The position numbers and the translations under genes were made by a program. The notes beneath the pieces were generated by a model. That model saw nothing but the letters and a program-made list of their open reading frames with translations. It had not been told where the DNA came from and did no database searches. Shown here piece after piece: positions 1 to 6,010 of a DNA stretch of 6,749 nucleotides (its first letter is position 1; each line of letters starts with the position of its first letter). The DNA is from Alphaproteobacteria bacterium (GTDB taxonomy: Bacteria > Pseudomonadota > Alphaproteobacteria > Reyranellales > Reyranellaceae). Location of the stretch: NCBI GenBank assembly GCA_005884705.1, contig VBAF01000125.1, forward strand, positions 1 to 6,749. The letters run 5' to 3'.

Positions 1-1440
1 GCCGTCCTTGCGCAGCACCTGGCACTGCGCGTTGGTCCGCGCGCCGCCCTTGGTGCCGAGGCTGACATAGAGGAACGGCGCGGCATGGAAGGGCGCGGTC
101 TCCACCGTCTCCAGCGCGCGATCCTGGGTGTAATAGCGCTCCCACGCCGTCTCGCCGCGATGGAAGTCGCGGTCGACGCCATCCTTTTTCCAACCGTTGA
201 AGCGCTCGACGGTCGCCCGCAAGGTTGCCGGGTCGATCGAGATCTTCGCCGCCAGCGCTTCGATCGTATCGGCACGGCGCACGAAACCCGGATCCTTCGC
301 GGCATACATCGCCGACAGCCGATTGCTGTAGCGCGAGTCGAAGATCCGCCACACCGGCGCGTGCCTGCTCGTGCCGTCCGCCTCGCGCTCGTCGATCGTC
401 ACACCGAGCGCCGGGCTGCCTTCACTCGCGAAGCGCTTGCCATGGCGGTTCACCAGGATGCAATGCGGCGTGTAGCTCTCGAAGAGCGGCTGCGCATGTC
501 GCCGGCCCTCATACTGCGTGAAGGTCGCCGGCGCGATGTTGGCCTGGTCCATGTGCGCGAGCTCGGCGCCGACCGCCTCGGCCATGCGCTGGCCGTCGCC
601 GGTGTTGCTGTCCGGCGCGCCGGCCAGGTCGACGTCGGGGAAATGCTTCGGCATGTAGTCCGCCGCCCAGTCGAAGCCGCCGGTCGCCAGGATCACGCCC
701 TTGCGGGCGCGAAAGGTTGCGGGCTTGCCGTCGATCACCGCCTCGACGCCGGTGATGATGTCGGCTTCCGTCACAAGCCGCTTCACGTCGGCGTTCATCC
801 GGATGTCGACGCCGTGATCGAGGCAGCCACGGGTCAGGCCGACGATCAGGCCGTTGCCCAACCCGACCCGGCCGGCGATCACGCGCCACACCAACCGCGG
901 GCCGAGCCGCAGGATCGCCCGCCACGGATCCTTGAGGATGCCGCCGATCATCTCCTTGTAGGTGAAGAACTGCGGCTTCACCGACGGCCGCACCTTGTGC
1001 CACCAGCGGCCGAGCCGGTAGCGGCTGATCAGCGTCGGCGACACCATGCGGCCGAACAGCTTGCCGCCGGGTGCCTCGACGTAGAAGTCGGGATGGTTGA
1101 CGAGCTCGAAGCGCAGCGCCGTCTCGTCCTCGAGAAAGCGCAGCATCGGCGCGGAGTGCTGGGCCAGCGCCTGCCAAAGCTCGTCCTCGGTCTCGGCCCA
1201 GCCGGGCGGCGCCGTGGCGCGGAGGTAGGCCAGCGTCTCCTCGGGCGAATCGGCGATGCCGGCGGCCTGCATGTGATGGTTGGCCGGCACCCAGGTTCCC
1301 GCCGACGACATCGCGGTCGTGCCGCCCAGCACCGGCGACTTCTCCAGCACCAGCACCGTGGCGCCGTCGACTGCCGCCGCCAGCGCCGCCGCCAGGCCCG
1401 CGGCGCCCGAGCCTACGACGATGACGTCAAAGTCGGGCAT
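1..1440 (-). CDS. FAD-binding dehydrogenase, KstD/fumarate-reductase flavoprotein-like (C-terminus beyond window)
   Basis: This frame is open for 480 codons from the ATG at 1440 to the left edge, so the C-terminus is missing. Reading the complement directly gives an N-terminal dinucleotide-binding fold: DVIVVGSGAAGLAAA (residues 5-19), an acidic strand end LEK (32-34), then GGTTAMSSAGTWVP (39-52). This arrangement is typical of 3-ketosteroid dehydrogenase-like and fumarate-reductase-like FAD flavoproteins. Further family landmarks are GVILATGGF (248-256), TGDGQRMAEAVGA (280-292) and LGTKGGARTNAQC near 461-473, after which the FAD-closing C-terminal segment would follow off-window. The expected chemistry is FAD-dependent alpha,beta-desaturation or reduction of a carbonyl compound; the substrate cannot be deduced. 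The N-terminus shows no signal peptide, so it is probably cytoplasmic. The start overlaps the preceding racemase-family gene by 14 nt, and GAAGAG lies just upstream, so translational coupling is likely. The family call is strong, but steroid specificity is not supported. Confidence 0.9.
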   Translation of the reverse strand, partial: MPDFDVIVVGSGAAGLAAALAAAVDGATVLVLEKSPVLGGTTAMSSAGTWVPANHHMQAAGIADSPEETLAYLRATAPPGWAETEDELWQALAQHSAPMLRFLEDETALRFELVNHPDFYVEAPGGKLFGRMVSPTLISRYRLGRWWHKVRPSVKPQFFTYKEMIGGILKDPWRAILRLGPRLVWRVIAGRVGLGNGLIVGLTRGCLDHGVDIRMNADVKRLVTEADIITGVEAVIDGKPATFRARKGVILATGGFDWAADYMPKHFPDVDLAGAPDSNTGDGQRMAEAVGAELAHMDQANIAPATFTQYEGRRHAQPLFESYTPHCILVNRHGKRFASEGSPALGVTIDEREADGTSRHAPVWRIFDSRYSNRLSAMYAAKDPGFVRRADTIEALAAKISIDPATLRATVERFNGWKKDGVDRDFHRGETAWERYYTQDRALETVETAPFHAAPFLYVSLGTKGGARTNAQCQVLRKDG

Positions 1441-2055
1441 GAAAGCTCTTCAACAGATCGAGCACATCGAACACCGGAATCCCCAGCGCCTTCTGGAGCG
1501 CCGTCTTGTAGGGCGGCAGGTTGGTGCATTCGAGCACGACCGTGTCGACGGCGGGATGCTTGGCGAGCAGCGCCCGGCCCGCGGCGATCGCCTCGCGCTC
1601 GACCGCGTCGCGATCGAGTGTGAGGCCGTTGCGCAGGAACGTCGCGGCGAACGAGCCGTCGGCCGGCAGGCCTGCGACCGGCGTGTCGCCCGGCGCGTCG
1701 ACCGCCGCGAAGTGCGCCGGCGTCAGGTTCGCGGCCGAGGCGGTGATCACGCCGACCTTCTTGCCCACGAGCGTCTTGATCAGCAGCAGCGCCGAGGTCG
1801 CGACCGGCACCGGCGACAGTGCCTCGAGCTCCTTCTGGTAGAGCGCCAGGAAGCCGCAGCTCGTCGACAATCCAACCGCGCCGTCCGCCGCCAGCGCCTC
1901 GGCATTGGCCCCGAGCGCCGCCAGCACGCGCGGCCGATCGGGATGCGCGGCGACGGCGTCGGCCGAGCCGATGCCCTTCATCGTCCGGAAGTGCCGATAT
2001 CGCCCTCGATCCGCGGGAAGCGCGTGTCGAGCATCAGGATGCCGAGCGGCTTCAT
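1427..2055 (-). pseudogene. Asp/Glu racemase-family protein, apparently frameshifted near the N-terminus
   Basis: Two pieces together look like one Asp/Glu/hydantoin racemase-family protein of about 220 residues. Piece one begins at the ATG at 2055, which overlaps the amidase stop as ATGA. It reads MKPLGILMLDTRFPRIEGDIG and then hits TGA at 1980-1978 after 25 codons. Piece two is a 184-residue frame (ATG at 1981, stop at 1427). It carries both expected catalytic cysteines: Cys42 in STSCGFLALYQ and Cys152 in LECTNLPPY. The second frame is open upstream of its ATG and encodes RYRHFRT, which resembles the family's segment after GDIGN...FPV. The break therefore looks like the loss of about eight or nine codons plus a frame change (positions about 1990-2005), not a wrong start. 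If real, full-length protein is not made. Reinitiation at the ATGA could yield a piece lacking the first beta strand and loop. A sequencing or assembly error is the main alternative. By context it would act with the upstream amidase and downstream flavoprotein. Confidence 0.75.
1995..2002. repeat. 8-bp perfect palindrome CGATATCG at the racemase frame break
   Basis: The self-complementary octamer CGATATCG lies at the point where the racemase-family reading frame breaks. On the minus strand it encodes the GDIG end of the first piece in one frame and RYR of the second piece in the next frame. A single copy that serves both sides of the missing segment is what collapse between two short direct repeats would leave. 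This is an interpretation; the ancestral second copy is not visible. Confidence 0.4.
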
Positions 2056-3398
2056 CCGCCCTGCTTCGGCGGCTCCGGCCACTTCTTCTGCGGCCCCCGC
2101 GCCTGCTCGTACCAGCGCGACAGCCGCATCACGCCCAGGTCGTCGAAGCGGCGGCCGGCGATCTGCAGGCCGATCGGCTTGCCTTCCTTCGTGTAGCCGC
2201 AGTTGATCGACGCCGCGGGCTGCTCGCTCATGTTGAACGGCATGGTGAAGGAGATGTGCTCGAGCGGCCGCTTGACGTCGTTGGTCGGCGTCTCCCACTC
2301 GGCCGGATAGGTCGGCACCGGCGAGACCGGCGACAGCACGTAGTCGAACGGCTGCGTCGCCCGCGTCGCCGCGGCACGGATAGCCATGTAGTTGTTGACC
2401 GCCTTGATCACCGTGGCGCCCGAAACATCGGCGCCGCCGCGGCACCAGTCGGCGATGAAAGGCAGCACGCGCGCCTGCTTGTCGTGACTGAGACCCGAGA
2501 AATCGACCCAGCTGCGCACCCGCCAGAACAGATCCTGCAAATGCAGCATCTCGGGCGACAGGAAACCCTGCAACGGCTCGACCGTGGCGCCGGCATCGGC
2601 GAACAGCCTGCCCGCCGCCTCGAGCCCGATCTTGAGGCCCTTGGGCTCCAATGGCCCGGCCGACCAGTCGATGGCAGCCGGCGGCAGGCTCATGTGATCG
2701 CGCGCATCGGGCCTGGAGAGCTCGGCCATCAGCAGCGCGGAGTCCGCAACCGTGCGCGTCATCGGCCCGACCGCGCGGCCCAGGAACGGCGGATCGACCG
2801 GCACGCGGCCGAGGCTCGGCTTCAAGGTGAAGATGCCGTTCCAGCACGCCGGCAGGCGCACCGAGCCGCCGATGTCGGTGCCGAGATGCAGCGGGCCGTA
2901 GCCCGCCGCGGCGGCGGCGCCCGCGCCGGCGCTCGAGCCGCCCGGATTCCACGCTGTATTCCACGGATTGCGGGTCAGCGGATGGAACGAGCTGCGGCCC
3001 GACGAGAGCAAGCCGTAATCGGGCATGGTGGTCTTGGCGAGGATGATGGCGCCCGCCTCGCGCACCCGCGCCGCGGCCGGCGCGTCGGTCACCGCCGGCG
3101 TCATGTCGCTTGCCGCGGTGCCGAGCGGCACCGGCACGCCCCGGGTGGCGATGTTCTCCTTGATGGTGATCGGCACGCCGTCGAGCGCGCCCTGCGGCTT
3201 GCCCGCCTGCCAGCGCGTCTCGGCGGCCTTGGCCGCCTTGCGCGCGCCCGCGAAATCCGGCGCGTAGAGCGCCTTGAGCTTCGGCTCCCATGCGCCGATC
3301 CGCGCGATCACGGCGTCGGTGACGTCGACAGGGGAGAGTTTCTTGGCTTTGTAGGCGGCGAGCAGCTCGACCGCGGGCATGTCGTGGATGGCTGTCAT
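2052..3398 (-). CDS. Amidase-signature family enzyme
   Basis: This is an amidase-signature (AS) hydrolase that should cleave a carboxamide to acid plus ammonia or amine in the cytoplasm. The Ser-cisSer-Lys triad is complete. Counting from the chosen ATG, Lys80 is in GVPITIKEN, the cis-Ser155 is in NPGGSSAGAG, and the nucleophile Ser179 is in TDIGGSVRLP. The 24-residue Ser-Ser spacing matches the family. The C-terminal half has FDYVLSPVSPVPTYPAEW and FTMPFNMSEQPAASINCGYT, followed by GKPIGLQIAGRRFDDLGV, so the carboxy end is intact. At 448 residues it is slightly short, because the region between LKIGL and EAAGRLFADAG (about residue 259) appears to lack about 20 residues. I chose the ATG at 3398 because TAAGGAGACC precedes it. 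An in-frame ATG at 3425 would add nine residues but has no Shine-Dalgarno and overlaps the upstream gene. The stop overlaps the racemase-family start (ATGA). The substrate is unknown. Confidence 0.93.
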   Translation of the reverse strand: MTAIHDMPAVELLAAYKAKKLSPVDVTDAVIARIGAWEPKLKALYAPDFAGARKAAKAAETRWQAGKPQGALDGVPITIKENIATRGVPVPLGTAASDMTPAVTDAPAAARVREAGAIILAKTTMPDYGLLSSGRSSFHPLTRNPWNTAWNPGGSSAGAGAAAAAGYGPLHLGTDIGGSVRLPACWNGIFTLKPSLGRVPVDPPFLGRAVGPMTRTVADSALLMAELSRPDARDHMSLPPAAIDWSAGPLEPKGLKIGLEAAGRLFADAGATVEPLQGFLSPEMLHLQDLFWRVRSWVDFSGLSHDKQARVLPFIADWCRGGADVSGATVIKAVNNYMAIRAAATRATQPFDYVLSPVSPVPTYPAEWETPTNDVKRPLEHISFTMPFNMSEQPAASINCGYTKEGKPIGLQIAGRRFDDLGVMRLSRWYEQARGPQKKWPEPPKQGG

Positions 3399-3408
3399 GG
3401 TCTCCTTA
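3399..3408 (-). promoter_or_regulatory. Shine-Dalgarno deciding the amidase start
   Basis: The minus strand reads TAAGGAGACC immediately before the ATG at 3398. Its TAA is the stop codon of the upstream 240-residue gene, so terminating ribosomes sit on the amidase ribosome binding site. This supports coupling and favours the internal ATG over the one at 3425, which has no purine-rich sequence in front. Confidence 0.7.
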
Positions 3409-4128
3409 TAGCTCGTCGCCGGCATGAGTTGGATTGCGCTGGATCATCTCGCGAAGGCGATCCCTGTTCGCCTGGTGCCAGGCGTGCGCCTTCTGCACGA
3501 TGGGCCGCAGGTCCTCCCCGGCACGGCGGGCTTGTATCTCTTCGCATTCCTCGAGCACCGCGAGGGCGAGCTTCGGATCGCCATAGAGGTACGCTGCGCA
3601 GGCCTCGCCCAAATCCACGGCCACGCCCGTCCTGCGGCGATGCCCTATCAGCCACACCGCCAATGACCGAAAGCCATCCGGATCGTAACCCCCTCTCGCC
3701 TCCCAGAGCTCGTCCAGGCGCTTGGAATAGTCTGCGAGCATCGCGAGCAACTCATCCTCGGGCGCATCGAACTGACAGACAGGCGGATTCCATGGGATCT
3801 GTCGCCCCGCCAGGCAATCGTGCGCCGCCAACACTTCGCAGTTCGCGGCACCGTTCACCGACGTACCCCCGACACGCTCCCGCAGCCGGCCGATCCGCGC
3901 GTCCAGGAGCAAACACCGTACGGTGAATATCGGTGGCGGCTCGAGCCACTCCTGAAGTTGGACGTGCATCGAGGCTTCGAGACCCGGCGCCAATTTGCAA
4001 ACTGAATGGAAGTCCAGATATTGCTTGCCCGCCCGACCTCGCGGTACGGCCTCGTTCGGCCGCAACAGGCGCCATTCTTCGCGCGCCGCTTTGAGACGGG
4101 CTTTGCGAAAGGCTGCCTGCGCCCACAT
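3406..4128 (-). CDS. Uncharacterised 240-residue protein, predicted soluble
   Basis: I do not recognise this family. The N-terminus is basic and probably helical (FRKARLKAAREEWRLLR, residues 7-23). A middle region is rich in cysteine and proline (Cys72, Cys97, Cys105, Cys118; WLEPPPIF at 61-68), with no clear metal-binding spacing. The C-terminal third looks helical and charged, from SLAVWLIGHRRR (155-166) through LALAVLEECEEIQARR to a final AWHQANRDRLREMIQ. There is no signal peptide or membrane segment. Third-position G/C preference is fair in the C-terminal half but clearly weaker in the N-terminal half, with codons such as GTA, ATA, TTG, TTT and AGA that are scarce next door. This hints at acquisition or relaxed selection. 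Support for it being a gene is positional: its ATG lies 1 nt after the transporter stop with AGGGA upstream, and its TAA joins the amidase Shine-Dalgarno. It could still be a degenerate reading frame. Confidence 0.55.
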   Translation of the reverse strand: MWAQAAFRKARLKAAREEWRLLRPNEAVPRGRAGKQYLDFHSVCKLAPGLEASMHVQLQEWLEPPPIFTVRCLLLDARIGRLRERVGGTSVNGAANCEVLAAHDCLAGRQIPWNPPVCQFDAPEDELLAMLADYSKRLDELWEARGGYDPDGFRSLAVWLIGHRRRTGVAVDLGEACAAYLYGDPKLALAVLEECEEIQARRAGEDLRPIVQKAHAWHQANRDRLREMIQRNPTHAGDEL

Positions 4129-4129
4129 G

Positions 4130-5191
4130 TCAGTCCCTGCGGCTCGGCGGAACGGGATTGCTGTGCGTCACGATGTATTTGGTCAGCACCGGCCCGATGA
4201 ACAGCACGGCGATCATGCGCACGGTTTGCATCGCCATCACGAACGACACGTCGACATTGCTCGAGGCGGCGATGATCGCCACCGAATCCGAGCCACCCGG
4301 GCTGGTGGCGAGGTAGGCGGTCAGCGGATCGACGCCGATCGCCAGCACCATCAGCCAGGCGACGCCGCCGCACAGCACGATCATGGTGAGGATGCAGGCG
4401 AGCACGCGCGGCAGGGCGCGGGCGGCATGGATCAGCAGCGGCCGGCTGAAGCGCAGGCCGACGTTCCAGCCGACCAGCGCGTAGCTCGCCGCGAGCAGCC
4501 AGGTCGGCAGCTCGATCGACATTAGCCCCAAGTGGGTGAGCACGATGCCGGCGATCATCGGCACCAGGAAGGCGCCGGCCGGGATGTTGAGCCGCCGCGC
4601 GACCAGCGGGCCGATCACCGCCAGCGCCAGCGTCTCGCCGAACGCCAGCCCGTCGACCGGCGGGAACCAGACGATCGCCGCAGGAGCGTGCGCGGGATTG
4701 ACCCCGAACAAGCGCGTCACCAGGGCGGCGACCACCGCCACCAGCACGACCCGGCCGTACTGCATGAAGGCCACGAGACGGACGTCGGCGCCGTAGGACT
4801 CGGCCATGATGGTCATCACCGAGGCGGCGCCCGGGCTGGTGCCCCACAGCGCCGTCGTGCCGGGCAGCACCTGCCAGCGCGTCATCAGCCAGCCGAGCAG
4901 GCTGGAGATCGCCACCACCGCCAGCACGCCGACGCTGAACAGGAACCAGTGGCCGAGCACGTCGCCGACGATCGAGAGCGGCACCATCTTGGCGATCAGG
5001 CAGCCGACGATGCCCTGGGCGAGCACGAAGGGCGGCAGCGGCAGGCGCGGCGTGCCGCCGTTCGACGCCACCACGATGGCCGCGATCAGCGGCCCCAGCA
5101 TCAACGCAGCCGGCGCATGCACCCACAGCAGCAGTGCCGCGAGCGCAGCCGACAGGACGACCAGGACGGCCCACTGCGCAGTGTGCGGCAT
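4130..5191 (-). CDS. AbrB-family membrane protein with internal duplication (putative transporter)
   Basis: This is an integral inner-membrane protein of 353 residues made almost entirely of hydrophobic segments; the first runs from about residue 7 to 23. The two halves are related. The first has MLGPLIAAIV (31-40) and later WGTSPGAASVMTIMAESYGADVRLVAFMQYGRVV (116-149). The second has LVPMIAGIVL and later LATSPGGSDSVAIIAASSNVDVSFVMAMQTVR (294-325). The TSPG motifs at 118 and 296 are 178 residues apart. This duplication is the hallmark of the AbrB family, often mislabelled ammonia monooxygenase. The family is thought to include transporters and, in E. coli, a protein that affects aidB expression, so biochemistry is uncertain. 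It starts 2 nt after the CinA-like stop, with AGGAG about 14 nt upstream, so it probably relies on coupling. Next to amidase and flavoprotein genes, a role in moving the pathway's substrate or product is plausible but inferred. Confidence 0.9.
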   Translation of the reverse strand: MPHTAQWAVLVVLSAALAALLLWVHAPAALMLGPLIAAIVVASNGGTPRLPLPPFVLAQGIVGCLIAKMVPLSIVGDVLGHWFLFSVGVLAVVAISSLLGWLMTRWQVLPGTTALWGTSPGAASVMTIMAESYGADVRLVAFMQYGRVVLVAVVAALVTRLFGVNPAHAPAAIVWFPPVDGLAFGETLALAVIGPLVARRLNIPAGAFLVPMIAGIVLTHLGLMSIELPTWLLAASYALVGWNVGLRFSRPLLIHAARALPRVLACILTMIVLCGGVAWLMVLAIGVDPLTAYLATSPGGSDSVAIIAASSNVDVSFVMAMQTVRMIAVLFIGPVLTKYIVTHSNPVPPSRRD

Positions 5192-5193
5192 CG

Positions 5194-5955
5194 CTACTGT
5201 ACGAACTCCTCGGCCTCGCCGTTCATCTCCTTGAGCGTGCGCATCAACTCGGCGGCGGCCGCCTGCAGGCGTGCATCATCCGTGCCACGCAACACCAGCG
5301 AGACACTCGGCTTGCCGTTGCGGAAGGCGGGATAGGAGCCGATGTCGATATCCTCGTAGCGCTTCTGCAGCGCGCCCAGCGGCTCGGCGATGACGCCCTC
5401 CGGCAGGTTGGTGCGCACGGTGCGCGCCAGCACCGGATCGCCGCCGACCAGCCGGTGCTTCATCGACTGGAACATGCCCTGCGCCACCGACGGGATGCCG
5501 GCAAAGGTGAAGACGTTCTCGATCTGGAAGCCCGGCGCCACCGACACCGGGTTGTCGACCAGCTCGGCGCCATGCGGCACCCGCGCCATGCGCCGCCGCG
5601 CCGGGGTGAACAGCGCCGGGTCGCCGTAGTGGCGGGCCATGCGGGCGACCGCCTCGGGATGCTCGGAGATGCCGACGCCGAACGCCTTGGCGATGCAATC
5701 GGCGGTGATGTCGTCGTGGGTCGGGCCGATGCCGCCGGTGGTGAAGACGTAATCGAATTTGGCGCGGACCTCGTTGACCGTCGCCACGACGGTCGCCTCG
5801 ATGTCGGGGATGACCCGGCATTCCATGACCCGGACCCCGAGCTTGCCGAGCTCGGTCGCCAGGTACTGGATGTTGGCGTCGCGGGTACGGCCGCTCAGGA
5901 TCTCGTTGCCGATGACCAGGATGCAGGCGGTGACGGTCTTGGAAGTGTCCGGCAT
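5194..5955 (-). CDS. CinA-like stand-alone MoCF-domain protein (competence/damage-inducible protein A family)
   Basis: This 253-residue cytoplasmic protein matches the N-terminal, molybdopterin-binding-type (MoCF) domain of CinA. The landmarks are ACILVIGNEILSGRTRDAN (10-28) and YVFTTGGIGPTHDDIT (69-84), with the conserved acidic pair Asp81-Asp82. A later segment, PVSVAPGFQIENVFTFAGIP, matches the family's substrate-loop region. The C-terminal amidohydrolase domain (PncC, NMN deamidase) of two-domain CinA proteins is absent, because the frame stops at TAG after EEFVQ. Related N-terminal domains have been linked to nucleotide pyrophosphatase activity (ADP-ribose or FAD), so pyridine- or flavin-nucleotide housekeeping is the best guess; competence is not implied. 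A one-domain version is a recognised family form, so this is not necessarily a truncation. The ATG is preceded only by a weak AGAG. It is the first gene of the leftward cluster and diverges from map. Confidence 0.9.
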   Translation of the reverse strand: MPDTSKTVTACILVIGNEILSGRTRDANIQYLATELGKLGVRVMECRVIPDIEATVVATVNEVRAKFDYVFTTGGIGPTHDDITADCIAKAFGVGISEHPEAVARMARHYGDPALFTPARRRMARVPHGAELVDNPVSVAPGFQIENVFTFAGIPSVAQGMFQSMKHRLVGGDPVLARTVRTNLPEGVIAEPLGALQKRYEDIDIGSYPAFRNGKPSVSLVLRGTDDARLQAAAAELMRTLKEMNGEAEEFVQ

Positions 5956-6010
5956 TTCAAGACTCTAGCATGGCCTTGTTCGTGCCGGCATCTGATGGCA
6001 AATAACCGTC
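5956..6010. promoter_or_regulatory. Divergent intergenic region between the CinA-like gene and map
   Basis: This 55-bp gap is the only non-coding stretch between the leftward cluster and map, so promoters for either side should lie in it or in the flanking coding sequence. I see no convincing sigma70 pair. Rightward there is a weak TTGTTC (5976-5981) and an AT-rich AAATAA (6000-6005) with an 18-nt spacer. That would put transcription initiation at or next to the map ATG. Leftward, a TTGCCA on the minus strand has no suitable -10 at 16-18 nt. An 8-bp palindrome TGCCGGCA is at 5983-5990. The assignment rests on position, not motif. Confidence 0.4.

Noticed and set aside
85..1623. Long open frame on the plus strand, 512 codons, opposite the flavoprotein
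   Set aside because: It is antisense to a clearly recognisable FAD enzyme and its translation is Arg/His/Asp-rich with no family motif. Such frames arise in high-GC DNA when stops are rare on the complement of biased codons.
1978..3291. 437-codon minus-strand frame overlapping the amidase
   Set aside because: It is out of frame with the amidase triad and is Arg/Gly-rich. Only its last 25 codons (from ATG 2055) are meaningful, as the N-terminus of the racemase-family gene.
3399..3425. Longer amidase start at 3425
   Set aside because: It has no ribosome binding site, overlaps the upstream gene by 20 nt, and the nine extra residues are unlike the family N-terminus. The ATG at 3398 has AAGGAG just upstream.
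3424..3666. 80-codon plus-strand frame opposite the orphan gene
   Set aside because: It has no Shine-Dalgarno and no motif. The minus-strand frame fits the operon junctions on both sides.
1905..3926. 673-codon open frame on the plus strand opposite the amidase and orphan gene
   Set aside because: It has low-complexity Arg/Ala/His composition, crosses several real gene boundaries and has no recognisable motif, so it is an antisense shadow.
3855..5174. 439-codon minus-strand frame over the AbrB-family gene and part of the orphan gene
   Set aside because: It is frame-shifted relative to the clear membrane protein, Arg/Gly/Ala-rich and lacks hydrophobic segments.
5983..6000. Palindrome TGCCGGCA and a possible imperfect hairpin with the following ATGGCA, considered as an operator or terminator
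   Set aside because: The perfect arm is only 4 bp, such octamers are common in GC-rich DNA, the longer pairing needs a bulge, and there is no U-tract.
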